17,304 nt of DNA from CAUZSN01 sp963582345. GTDB lineage: Bacteria; Planctomycetota; Planctomycetia; Planctomycetales; Planctomycetaceae. The position numbers and the translations under genes were made by a program. The stretch lies in assembly GCA_963582345.1 (NCBI GenBank), contig CAUZSN010000058.1, positions 1 to 17,304 of the forward strand. Direction: 5' to 3'. The notes beneath the pieces were generated by a model. The model worked only from the letters and a program-made list of their open reading frames with translations. It ran no database searches and was not told the DNA's origin. Below are positions 1 through 7,482 of this stretch, in pieces. Positions within the stretch are counted from its first letter, which is position 1; every line of letters begins with the position of its first letter.

Positions 1-1022
1 TGATTCTGCTGGGAAGCGTTGCACTGATCGTGACAACGGGCTGGTTGACTCCTGTACTCAAATACATTCCAGGATTTGGATATTTTAGCAATTCCGCACG
101 ATACGGAATCTTGGTGACTCTGGCAGGAGCCATGCTGGCGGGAGCAACTTATCAAGACATCGCTGCAAGGCTTGTCGGTGCCACCCGTGTTGCTTGGATT
201 GCATCGCTGCTGCTGCTGACCGTAAGCGACCTGTACGTTGTCAGCCGCACTGTGACATTTGCCTCGCTATTGGCGAACGCTCCGGTCGAATTCCGCTCCA
301 AGTCTAACCTCGATCGGTTTGCACAAGAGCAACCGCAACCAGTTCGCGTTTTCGCACCAGGTCAAAATCTGCTAACAATTTTCGGCGTCGCAGTCACACC
401 GACCTTCCTGGGACTGTCCCCACGCGCTTACGTGGCCGAGGAGACTTCGATGCCGCAACCTTTTCCCTTCGATCAGCCTCCAATGCCGGACCAGATTGAT
501 TGGCTCCAGCGCGCCGGTGTCACACACATTCTTAGTTTTCAGCCCCTTGACAGAAAATTGTGGCCAGTCATCCCCATCATAGAAAGGGCACACGATCCTA
601 TACTTAATACTGTCTTTGCTAGACCTGAAGGATTCTTTTTCTACGAGTTGCAGTCAACTCGAGGACGAATAAGTTGGCAGTCACCACGAGAGGGAGCGTC
701 GGCCCAGATTGTAACCTATCATCCCAACCACGTCGTAATTAAAGCCGTATCTCCCGATGGCGGACGATTGATCTTGACGGACTTAATGTATCCCGGCTGG
801 AACGTGCGCGTGGACGACTGTCTGGCTCATCCGGTCATCGTCGATGGAATGTACCGCAGCGTAGATGTTCCACGCGGTGAGCATGTGATCACATGGGACT
901 ACGATCCCGCCTCGCTGCGCTGGGGCACCCGAATCTCTCTGCTGGCATTGGTCTGTTGGTGCTTTGCAGCGTTGGTATTAGCACGAATGAGACGGTCTAG
1001 ACCGATCAGATCACAGGCGTGA
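1..1022 (+). CDS. YfhO-like membrane protein, C-terminal part (cut by left edge)
   Basis: The reading frame is open from base 3 back to the edge, so a GTG at 30 is not the true start; about 339 C-terminal residues are present. Visible parts are a hydrophobic N-terminal stretch (first ~80 residues, two or three membrane helices), a soluble domain of about 220 residues, and one last helix (LALVCWCFAALVLA) followed by a basic tail. The phrases FGYFSNSARYGIL after a membrane helix and LTDLMYPGWNVRVD near the end are typical of YfhO-family proteins, which share a GT-C-like membrane fold. In Gram-positives YfhO is linked to glycosylation of teichoic or lipoteichoic acid; in other phyla the role is mostly untested. 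An export or glycosylation role at the cytoplasmic membrane is therefore family-based. The catalytic first loop would lie outside the window, so activity cannot be judged. Confidence 0.75.
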   Translation, partial: ILLGSVALIVTTGWLTPVLKYIPGFGYFSNSARYGILVTLAGAMLAGATYQDIAARLVGATRVAWIASLLLLTVSDLYVVSRTVTFASLLANAPVEFRSKSNLDRFAQEQPQPVRVFAPGQNLLTIFGVAVTPTFLGLSPRAYVAEETSMPQPFPFDQPPMPDQIDWLQRAGVTHILSFQPLDRKLWPVIPIIERAHDPILNTVFARPEGFFFYELQSTRGRISWQSPREGASAQIVTYHPNHVVIKAVSPDGGRLILTDLMYPGWNVRVDDCLAHPVIVDGMYRSVDVPRGEHVITWDYDPASLRWGTRISLLALVCWCFAALVLARMRRSRPIRSQA

Positions 1023-1046
1023 ACGTCTTCGTAACGATTGACGTTC
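1021..1046 (+). repeat. 7-bp inverted repeat at the stop codon of the YfhO-like gene
   Basis: GAACGTC (1021-1027) and GACGTTC (1040-1046) are perfect complements around a 12-nt loop, and the left arm overlaps the TGA stop. It sits where a terminator would be expected, but no T-tract follows, so a terminator role is only a guess. Arms this short are expected by chance. Confidence 0.2.
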
Positions 1047-1777
1047 TTCTACTACAATGTTCTGATCCGCAACCTCCTCCATTCCTTCAATTAGCAGTTA
1101 ATGGTGCCTTATGCTTTTTAGTCAATGTCGTATACCGTGTGAACTCATTCCAAAGTCCAAAAGGTTTGTAGACTTTATGGATTTTTGTCGCGGCACATAA
1201 ACATGTTGGCAGTCATATCTACCGTCTCCGGTAAAATTAAAATGATGGAAACCGGTTCCAGCCAAGGCCACGGAAACGAGAGATATTCACGGGTTTTAGC
1301 GAGTTCGCTGTGGCCAAAAAGCAACACGTATACAGCGACGTCCATCGTACGTTCGTCAAAACGGCATCCTGATGCCGCTCCCATAACGCATGGTTCCTGC
1401 AGTGCAGCACGGTCGAACAAAAGAACTATTTAAGAGAATAAAAGGACCTTGTTGAAGTATTCCGGCTGATGAAAATACCGTAAACCGTTATTGCCCCTAA
1501 AAATCACAGAATCATATGTTGCTCCGAACAGAAACGTCCCCAACACTATAACACTGTTTTCGAAGACCTGAATGAATCGGTTACCAAGAGCATCATCGCC
1601 AAGAAGATGGTGATATCGATCGGACTGAGCCCTCTTAGTCCACCTTGATTGGAAAACGCGATTTTGTTCAAATAAAATCGCGATGGTGCGAGTTTTCTGT
1701 TTCCATCGTGAGCCGTCGCATGGTCTTGCATACGGCCGTTTGTTCTTGTGCGAAACCGCATCCGAATCGCTAAGAAT
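1023..1777. other. Long intergenic gap, no convincing gene
   Basis: About 750 bases lie between the YfhO-like stop and the ATG of the SGNH protein. Short open frames exist on both strands (for example 1185-1433 + and 1430-1882 -), but their translations show no family motif, no membrane pattern and no good start signal. Four inverted repeats can be seen: 1021-1046, 1152-1176 (6-bp arms), 1362-1377 (CGGCATC/GATGCCG, 2-nt spacer) and 1657-1682 (9-bp arms). I see no RNA gene, transposase remnant or T-tract terminator. The gap could hold a promoter for the SGNH gene or a decayed gene. Confidence 0.5.
1657..1682. repeat. 9-bp perfect inverted repeat upstream of the SGNH gene
   Basis: CGCGATTTT (1657-1665) pairs with AAAATCGCG (1674-1682) around the 8-nt loop GTTCAAAT. 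It lies 95 bases before the ATG at 1778 and 65 before the alternative GTG. It could be an operator or a leader hairpin, but about one repeat of this quality is expected by chance in a window of this size. Confidence 0.3.
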
Positions 1778-3160
1778 ATGGATCGCGAAAACAAGCGTAA
1801 CCGACATCCCTGGTTCGTGTTTACTGTGGCGACCGGCCTGACCTGTTTGTTCACTTGGTGGTCTCCTGACAGTAAATCGCATACCGCTCTGGGACGGTTC
1901 AACTACGCAGAATTTATGCTAGCGCTCGGGACCAGTTTGGTCTTTGTTTCCATACTCTGCGTTGCAGTGACCAAACGCCGTAAGCGGAGACGAAGACTAA
2001 TCCAAATCGTTTCGATTTGGATTAGTGGTAGTGCCACATTACTGTGCGTAGAAGTTATCGCAACTCTCGTACCACGAACAAACAATCCGTTTTACAATGA
2101 GAACACGGACGACCTGTTGGCCGACGATTCAGAAGGCGCGAAGCTACCTTACACTCGACCACCCCACATCAATTGGGAAGGATGGTCTCGGGGCGATCTT
2201 GCAGTACGACTGCTCGACCAGACAAATGGACGTTGGTTGACCTTCCAAACAGACGCGGACGGTTTTCGTAATTCAAAGGACATCAAGCAGGCCGATCTGG
2301 TGTTTATTGGTGACTCGTTTACCGAAGCAGGTAACGTGTTGGAGGAAGAATCGTTTGTCAGATTGACAGCCACTAAACTAAATCTCACGGCGCGGAACTT
2401 GGGGCTTTGTGGGTATCCGCCACCGGCAGAGTTAGTGGTTCTTCAACGGTATGGCCTGAAATGTGATCCGAAACTCGTTGTATGGCAAATCTGTGAAGGA
2501 AACGATTTGGTGGAATCACGGAGGTATGCGGATTGGCGGAAAGGAGGTTATCCGTCGACGGAACAACCGGACGGTACGAGCCGGTGGGAGCAACAGTCCA
2601 TTACACATTTGCTGTTTCGCTGTTTTGTGAGGCACGAACGCAACTGGTGGGCCGGCGACTACCACCGTGCAGATGGCAGTCATTGTGAGGTCCGGTTCTT
2701 GTTCGTGCCGTCGCCAGACCAAATTCCGATTGAATACTACGGTCGAGGGCAACGTGTCGAGCATCTTGGTTGGAAGCCGATCGTCGCTGCCCTGAAACAG
2801 GGAAGTCGTCAACTCAAGCAACTCAGGATTTCATTATTGGTTGTATTTATTCCAACAAAGCTGACAGTGATGGGACAATTCATCAGATTTGATGATTGGT
2901 CTCAAGAGAAAGTGAATCGGCTGCCTGCGTTACGCATTCCCAAACACATGTCGATGGCAACACAGCTCAAAGGTGTATGCGACGAGTTAGACGTCGTCTT
3001 CGTGGACACGACAGAGGCACTTGAAGCCAAGGCAGCAGACGGCGAATTGGTATACTACCCTCTGGATAGTCACCTCACACCCCTTGGGCATGAAGTGGTG
3101 AGTCGGCTTGTTGTCGATACGATTACCGACGTGACGAAGAAAACAAACAATCACGAATGA
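1778..3160 (+). CDS. Membrane-anchored SGNH/GDSL (AlgX/AlgJ-like) hydrolase
   Basis: This 460-aa protein has three predicted N-terminal membrane helices (about residues 12-28, 45-65 and 77-97) and then a large soluble SGNH domain. The catalytic blocks are visible: VFIGDSFTEAG with the nucleophile Ser180, a Gly block around NLGLCGYPP (209-215), EGND with Asn242 and Asp243, and LDSHLTPLGHE with Asp430 and His432. The last block resembles the D-x-H box of AlgJ/AlgX-type acetyl-transfer proteins. The family removes or transfers acyl groups, often O-acetyl groups on extracellular polysaccharides, and the anchor suggests the domain acts outside the cytoplasmic membrane. Substrate is unknown. The start is uncertain: ATG 1778 gives a normal basic N-terminus, and an in-frame GTG at 1748 would add 10 residues; neither has a clear ribosome binding site. 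A strong hairpin lies inside the gene at 1996-2026. Confidence 0.75.
   Translation: MDRENKRNRHPWFVFTVATGLTCLFTWWSPDSKSHTALGRFNYAEFMLALGTSLVFVSILCVAVTKRRKRRRRLIQIVSIWISGSATLLCVEVIATLVPRTNNPFYNENTDDLLADDSEGAKLPYTRPPHINWEGWSRGDLAVRLLDQTNGRWLTFQTDADGFRNSKDIKQADLVFIGDSFTEAGNVLEEESFVRLTATKLNLTARNLGLCGYPPPAELVVLQRYGLKCDPKLVVWQICEGNDLVESRRYADWRKGGYPSTEQPDGTSRWEQQSITHLLFRCFVRHERNWWAGDYHRADGSHCEVRFLFVPSPDQIPIEYYGRGQRVEHLGWKPIVAALKQGSRQLKQLRISLLVVFIPTKLTVMGQFIRFDDWSQEKVNRLPALRIPKHMSMATQLKGVCDELDVVFVDTTEALEAKAADGELVYYPLDSHLTPLGHEVVSRLVVDTITDVTKKTNNHE
1996..2026. repeat. Perfect 14-bp inverted repeat with 3-nt loop inside the SGNH gene
   Basis: ACTAATCCAAATCG (1996-2009), loop TTT (2010-2012) and CGATTTGGATTAGT (2013-2026) form a perfect hairpin. 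It falls in the codons for residues 74-83, part of the third membrane helix (LIQIVSIWIS). Arms of 14 bp with a short loop are not expected by chance in 17 kb. No T-tract follows on either strand. Function is unknown. Confidence 0.85.
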
Positions 3161-3219
3161 CAAATGATCGCTTTCTGAGAGTTCGATGACAAATGCGAAG
3201 AAACCTCAGGAACACTGTC

Positions 3220-3498
3220 ATGTCTGAGTCAGACGACACATTCCAGAAGCTGATCGGACGCAAAGTTGTCCTGGATGCCAGCAGCCGCTTTGTCTATGCA
3301 GGAACGCTGGTGGGTGGCAACGATCGGTACGTGATTCTCAAAGACGTGGACGTCCACGACCTACGGGACTCGACGACTACTCGGGAAATGTATGTACTGG
3401 AACTAAAACGGTACGGAGTCCAAGCGAACCGCAAACGCGTGCTGGTGTGGCACTTGGCAATCGTCGGAATTTCAGCACTCGATGACGTGATGGAATGA
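3220..3498 (+). CDS. Small Sm-like (LSm-fold) conserved protein
   Basis: This 92-aa protein has a core at residues 10-46 (KLIGRKVVLDASSRFVYAGT followed by LVGGNDRYVILKDVDVHD) that fits the Sm1 strand pattern: a G-K/R-V-V strand, an aromatic-x-G-x-L strand, then N-D-R-Y-V-I-L-x-D. Sm-like proteins often form rings that bind RNA, but many bacterial LSm-like domains have no proven RNA role. The C-terminal half is basic (RANRKRVLV-like region at 69-76) and ends acidic. It does not look like canonical Hfq, because the Sm2 motif YKHA is absent. I chose ATG 3220 because AGGA lies 8 nt before it; an in-frame ATG at 3193 would add nine residues without such a site. It lies 59 bp after the SGNH gene on the same strand and converges with the Nramp-like gene 15 bp downstream. 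Confidence 0.65.
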   Translation: MSESDDTFQKLIGRKVVLDASSRFVYAGTLVGGNDRYVILKDVDVHDLRDSTTTREMYVLELKRYGVQANRKRVLVWHLAIVGISALDDVME

Positions 3499-3513
3499 CT
3501 TCCTTCTGCTGAC

Positions 3514-5091
3514 TCAAAATCCCAATAACTCGACCCGAATTTTTTCTGCCGCTCCATATAAATAAGGAATTACTGTCAATTTTATCGCTTGGAAACTGAA
3601 ATAACCAAAGAATGCACACGACCAAACTAGGGCGACAAATCGTACTGGGCTCATCGATAGAGTGCGCGGCAGGATTTTGTTGTTCATATATAACAGGATC
3701 AGCGAGTACAGTAACATTACGACGCCGTTCATCGCAGCTGAAGTGACCAGCAACAACATTGGCTTGTCCAGGCCGATCAACAGGATGCCGATCCCCAACA
3801 GAATCTCGCCCCACAGAAACACAAAATACAGTTTGCTTAGTGACCAAAACTCGTTGTCGCGAAGATAATTGACCTTAACAATATCCGTAGAAATCCGGGC
3901 CACCACATCCAAAATTCCCAGTTCGGTCGTCATCAGCACCGCAACGCCCATTATCAGAAAACCAATTTGTAGCAGCCGACCCATAGGCCGCTCACCCAAC
4001 ACCTCAGCCTGACCCCAGATGAAGTCCATGCCTTCGCCGAATCGGTCCATGCCCGGCTTCAGCACCCCTGCACTGTCGTAAAATAGGGAATACGAAATTA
4101 ATGACATCAGACACAAACAGATGACGCACGTCAGAAAGAAGCTACAAAAGTGCTCGATATTCGCCGCCTTCCACCATAGACGCCAACGTTGAAAATTGTC
4201 CGGCGTGTTCTTGAAGTAGTAACCGACGTCGGCAATCGCTTCTTTCTGTCCAGTAATTGGGCTGGTAATACGACCGATGTATTTGCCCATGCCGTAGCCT
4301 TTGTCCTTGATAAAATTGCTTTGTCCCAAATTTGTCGTGCCTCCGGCACCTGCAAACGCCAGCGCACCTAACAGAACGATCAAGTTCAGACCGGTAGAAT
4401 CCAAATCGGGCATGCCACCAATATTCCGCGTTCCAGCGACCATGGCCATGACGGCATCTGGCCGAATCACGATTATTGACAGCACCACAACCAACACCAG
4501 AATCAGACACACTAAGATGGTCTGGATCTTTTCGACCGTGTTGTAAACAACCGGCCCAGCAGTCAGTACAACTCCAACGAGAATCAAACCAGCAATCGCG
4601 AAATAGGACGCGTTGTGGGCGCCATAGGTCACAACGCCTTCGGCCGTCGTTTTTTCGACCGGTCCGTAGATGATCCAACTCAGAATCTTCGCTGCTCCAG
4701 TCGCCCAACCTGGCCACGCCCAAGGCAGAATATTTAGTAACAACATTAACCAAGCCCAATGTTTACTCAGGCGACAGAAGCCCGTAATCGCGCTTTCACC
4801 GGTGATCAGTGTCCAACGCTCGATCTCCATGTTCAAGAAAAACTGAGTCGTAACTCCCAGCATGCAGGCCCAGTAAAAACCGAAACCGGCTTTGTAAGTG
4901 ATGTGGGGCCAAAGAATGAATTCTCCCGAACCGAGAGCCAACCCGGCAAGCATGATGCTGGGACCGACCAGCATCGTCCACGGCATGGCCTCGGGAAGAT
5001 CGCGGTAGCGCAAGGCAGGCAGGTTTGCGTGCGGGATCACGTTGTCCGGAACGAGTTCTTTGACGGAATTGGCCTGCGATGAATTACTCAT
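3514..5091 (-). CDS. Divergent Nramp-family transporter
   Basis: This 525-aa protein is almost entirely hydrophobic with about 11 membrane helices, as in Nramp/APC-fold transporters. The first helix reads GPSIMLAGLALGSGEFIL (residues 44-61), aligned to the GPG...DPGN helix of Nramp. The helix-6 region reads LAFAGAGGTTNLGQSNF (244-260), where canonical Nramp has an MPHN-type motif. The usual metal ligands Asp, Asn and Met are therefore not kept: GSGE (54-57) replaces DPGN and AGGTTN (249-254) replaces the Met box. A cation transport role is family-based, and the substrate may not be Mn or Fe. I prefer ATG 5091, which has AGGA 10 nt upstream; an in-frame GTG at 5136 would add 15 residues. It follows recG on the same strand, about 80 bp downstream of its stop, and may be read through from it. 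Confidence 0.75.
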   Translation of the reverse strand: MSNSSQANSVKELVPDNVIPHANLPALRYRDLPEAMPWTMLVGPSIMLAGLALGSGEFILWPHITYKAGFGFYWACMLGVTTQFFLNMEIERWTLITGESAITGFCRLSKHWAWLMLLLNILPWAWPGWATGAAKILSWIIYGPVEKTTAEGVVTYGAHNASYFAIAGLILVGVVLTAGPVVYNTVEKIQTILVCLILVLVVVLSIIVIRPDAVMAMVAGTRNIGGMPDLDSTGLNLIVLLGALAFAGAGGTTNLGQSNFIKDKGYGMGKYIGRITSPITGQKEAIADVGYYFKNTPDNFQRWRLWWKAANIEHFCSFFLTCVICLCLMSLISYSLFYDSAGVLKPGMDRFGEGMDFIWGQAEVLGERPMGRLLQIGFLIMGVAVLMTTELGILDVVARISTDIVKVNYLRDNEFWSLSKLYFVFLWGEILLGIGILLIGLDKPMLLLVTSAAMNGVVMLLYSLILLYMNNKILPRTLSMSPVRFVALVWSCAFFGYFSFQAIKLTVIPYLYGAAEKIRVELLGF

Positions 5092-5140
5092 ATAGTACAT
5101 TTCCTGCGAGGACTGAGTGAGATAACTGCGGTCCACTCAT
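5084..5140 (-). other. Possible 18-codon leader ORF overlapping the transporter start
   Basis: On the - strand an ATG at 5140 opens a frame of 18 codons (MSGPQLSHSVLAGNVLYE) that ends with TAA at 5086-5084. The stop overlaps the transporter start in the string ATGAGTAA, so termination and restart would be adjacent. AGGA lies only 3 nt upstream of its ATG. The layout resembles translational coupling or an upstream regulatory ORF, but one short frame is weak evidence. Confidence 0.25.
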
Positions 5141-5171
5141 GTGTCCTAATCCTCTTGACTGCTGCGAAAGC

Positions 5172-7289
5172 TCAACCACTTTTTGACAGCTCCATCATTT
5201 GGCCGAATCGATCGAGGACGCGGATCTTTAATGGCACAAACTCCGAGTCATCGAATTCGCCCGATTCAATTAAACGTAACGCCGACTTGCGAGCTTTGAT
5301 TAGGACATTCTGATCGCGAAGCAGGTGAGCAACCCTTAGTGGCAACTGACCATGTTGTCGCGTTCCCAAGATGTCGCCGGGACCGCGTAGTTCAAAGTCA
5401 GCCTCGGCGATCTTGAATCCGTCGGTAGACGCTTCCAGAGCCTCCAATCGCTTTACCGCATCCTCGGTCGCGGCTTCGGAAAACAATAAACAGTAACCCT
5501 GAAAAATTCCACGGGAGATACGGCCTCGCAATTGATGCAGTTGCGAAAGACCAAAGCGTTCAGCCTGCTGAATGATCATCAGCGTCGCGTTCGGCACGTC
5601 AACGCCAACTTCGACCACTGTTGTGCAAACAATCACCTGCGTTTCTCCCTTGCGAAATGATTCCATTTCTTTTGCTCTGCGCTGGCGATCCATTTGCCCG
5701 TGAACCAGACCCACTCGAAATTCTCTCAACTCTCCAGCAGTCAACCGACTGAAAACCTCTTCCGCACTTCCAACCAGATCATCCACGACGTCAACTGATT
5801 CTTCCCCGACCCGTGGACAGACAACATACACCTGACGGCCTTCTCGCAACCGATCACGAACAAATTGCCACGCGCGGCTTCGCAATGCGGCATCGAAAAC
5901 TCGGCTAGTGACGACTCGCTGTCGGCCGGGAGGCAATTGTTTCACAGTTGTGATGTCCAAATCGCCGAATTGTGTCAGACACAGACTGCGCGGGATGGGA
6001 GTTGCCGTCATGACCAGAACGTGTGGCAACTGCCGCGGCCGATCCACATCGTCAGACTTCAGGCGGTCGATCGCGGCAAATTGGGCACGCTGCATAACGC
6101 CAAACTTTTGTTGCTCGTCGATGACCGCCAAGCCCAACTTCGAAAACTTGACGTCCTCTTGAATCACTGCTTGCGTCCCCACAATCAGTTGAACGTTTCC
6201 AGACTGGATGTCGGCCAATGCTGTTATTCGTTGCGCAGACGTCAAGTTTCCGGTCAGCAGTATCCGCTGCACTTGGCTGTGCGTCAGAATCTCCTCAATT
6301 GTCTGCCAGTGCTGCAAAGCCAACAACTCAGTCGGAGCCATTAGAACGGCCTGATATCCAGCCGCGATAGCGACCAGGATGGCATAAATTCCAATGGCCG
6401 TCTTCCCAGCTCCAACGTCCGCCTGCAACAAGCGGTGCATCGATCGTCCAGAGGCCAGATCGGCCGAGATTTCGCGCACAGCCTGATTTTGTCCCTCGGT
6501 GAAATCAAATGAAAACAAGCGTCGAATGCGGGCATCAACCTTCGTACTTGTAGGCATACAAGGCGAGCTTTCGAATGCCTTCCACGCCCGCCGGCGCATG
6601 GCCAATCCTAATTGGAATTCCAACAAATCGTCGAATATAATTCGATGTGTGCCGGCGTCGAACTGGTCCATACTTTTCGGCCGATGGACCTGCATGATGG
6701 CGTCGGTGATGTGAGGCAAATTGTGCTCAGTGCGAAACTGTTTCGGCAGGTATTCCGGCACCAAATGCGAAAATTTCTCGGCGGCTTTGCGTGTGATTCG
6801 CCGCATATCATGCATTTTGAGTCCGTCAGTCAGACCGTAGCGAGGCAAGACGCCTGCGTGGACCGCTTGCTCATCGTCTTCGATCCATTGAATACGGGGA
6901 TGGGACAATTCCCAGCGCCCGCCCCGGCGTTTTGGTTTTCCAGAAAACAAGACTGTCTCGCCTTCGTGGAACTTTTTCAGTACCCAGGTCTGGTTGAACC
7001 AAGTACCTCGCACGTGTTGACCGTCGCAATCCAACAATACAACGGTCATCCGTCGACCATGTGAAAGTTCACGCACGTTGCAGTCGACGACGATGCCACG
7101 CACAGTTTGAATCTTGTCAGACTCCAAATCTCGTACTGCCGTGACTTCCGTCAAATCTAAGGCGTCTCTAGGCAAGTACCAAAGCAGGTCCTCAGCCGTT
7201 CGCAGCCGCAACTTCTCAAGCAACTTTGCTCGTCCCGGACCGACGCCGGGTACGAACTGAACAGGAGTTTGCAGTGGATCGTCAGGCAT
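5172..7289 (-). CDS. recG: ATP-dependent DNA helicase RecG
   Basis: RecG unwinds branched DNA and regresses stalled replication forks. The 705-aa length fits the family. An N-terminal helix-hairpin-helix-like FVPGVGPGRAKLLEKL starts the wedge/OB region (about residues 12-150). The helicase core follows: ADVGAGKT (Walker A, 290-297), APTELLA (motif Ia), DEQQ (motif II, 391-394), TATPIPRSL (motif III, 428-436), CTTVVEVGVDVPNA (motif V) and QLRGRISRG (motif VI, 586-594). The C-terminal DFELRGPGDILGTRQHG is the RecG signature. Oddities: motif II is DEQQKFG rather than the usual DEQHRFG, and motif VI has Ile-Ser where Val-Gly is common. I chose ATG 7289; an in-frame TTG at 7313 would add eight residues. 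A 14-bp palindrome lies just upstream. It is downstream of rnhA on the same strand. Confidence 0.95.
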   Translation of the reverse strand: MPDDPLQTPVQFVPGVGPGRAKLLEKLRLRTAEDLLWYLPRDALDLTEVTAVRDLESDKIQTVRGIVVDCNVRELSHGRRMTVVLLDCDGQHVRGTWFNQTWVLKKFHEGETVLFSGKPKRRGGRWELSHPRIQWIEDDEQAVHAGVLPRYGLTDGLKMHDMRRITRKAAEKFSHLVPEYLPKQFRTEHNLPHITDAIMQVHRPKSMDQFDAGTHRIIFDDLLEFQLGLAMRRRAWKAFESSPCMPTSTKVDARIRRLFSFDFTEGQNQAVREISADLASGRSMHRLLQADVGAGKTAIGIYAILVAIAAGYQAVLMAPTELLALQHWQTIEEILTHSQVQRILLTGNLTSAQRITALADIQSGNVQLIVGTQAVIQEDVKFSKLGLAVIDEQQKFGVMQRAQFAAIDRLKSDDVDRPRQLPHVLVMTATPIPRSLCLTQFGDLDITTVKQLPPGRQRVVTSRVFDAALRSRAWQFVRDRLREGRQVYVVCPRVGEESVDVVDDLVGSAEEVFSRLTAGELREFRVGLVHGQMDRQRRAKEMESFRKGETQVIVCTTVVEVGVDVPNATLMIIQQAERFGLSQLHQLRGRISRGIFQGYCLLFSEAATEDAVKRLEALEASTDGFKIAEADFELRGPGDILGTRQHGQLPLRVAHLLRDQNVLIKARKSALRLIESGEFDDSEFVPLKIRVLDRFGQMMELSKSG

Positions 7290-7293
7290 CACG

Positions 7294-7307
7294 CCACCGT
7301 ACGGTGG
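7294..7307. repeat. 14-bp palindrome just upstream of recG start
   Basis: CCACCGTACGGTGG is a perfect palindrome ending 5 bases upstream of the chosen recG ATG. In the recG transcript it would fold with GGTGG, the only purine-rich candidate ribosome-binding stretch, in the stem. Palindromes with 7-bp arms occur about once per window by chance, so only its position is notable. Confidence 0.35.
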
Positions 7308-7361
7308 TTGCAAGAAATTACAAAAAACTGCAAAGACAATATTGTATTGTGCAACAGAGAG

Positions 7362-7382
7362 CTGGGTTTTTCAAAAACCCGG
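7362..7382. repeat. Hairpin between rnhA and recG
   Basis: GGGTTTTT and AAAAACCC (7364-7380) are complementary around a single C, and the pairing can extend to C7362-G7382 with one G-U pair. The site is about 100 bases downstream of the rnhA stop and 75 bases upstream of the recG ATG on the - strand. It could attenuate transcription between the two genes or be a copy of a dispersed intergenic repeat. No T-tract lies after the stem on the transcribed strand. Confidence 0.4.
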
Positions 7383-7482
7383 ACTTCTAAGCTCAGTACA
7401 ACGAGAGAGTGATGAGATTCAAGCAGGCATTCGTTTGTGAAGGATTCACGGAGTGAACCGGCTCCTTTCAAACGATTTCCAG

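Noticed and set aside
30..1022. GTG at 30 as start of the YfhO-like gene
   Set aside because: The frame is open upstream to base 3 with hydrophobic codons, so the gene is cut by the window edge and the GTG is internal.
1185..1433. 82-codon + strand frame in the gap
   Set aside because: Composition looks random and no family pattern or ribosome binding site is seen.
1430..1882. 150-codon - strand frame across the gap and the SGNH start
   Set aside because: No recognised motif, no good start signal, and it overlaps the SGNH gene on the opposite strand.
3157..3195. Direct repeat ATGACAAATG (3157-3166 and 3186-3195)
   Set aside because: A 10-mer repeated once in a short gap, with no further copies seen and no link to a start or known site.
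3193..3219. Earlier ATG for the Sm-like protein
   Set aside because: ATG 3220 has AGGA at good spacing, and the nine extra residues would be basic and outside the fold.
3345..3358. 14-bp palindrome CGTGGACGTCCACG
   Set aside because: It encodes V-D-V-H-D in the Sm-like protein, and palindromes with 7-bp arms are expected about once per window by chance.
4142..4759. 205-codon frame on the - strand inside the transporter gene
   Set aside because: It is an out-of-frame shadow of the transporter gene, Arg/Cys/Trp-rich, with no domain.
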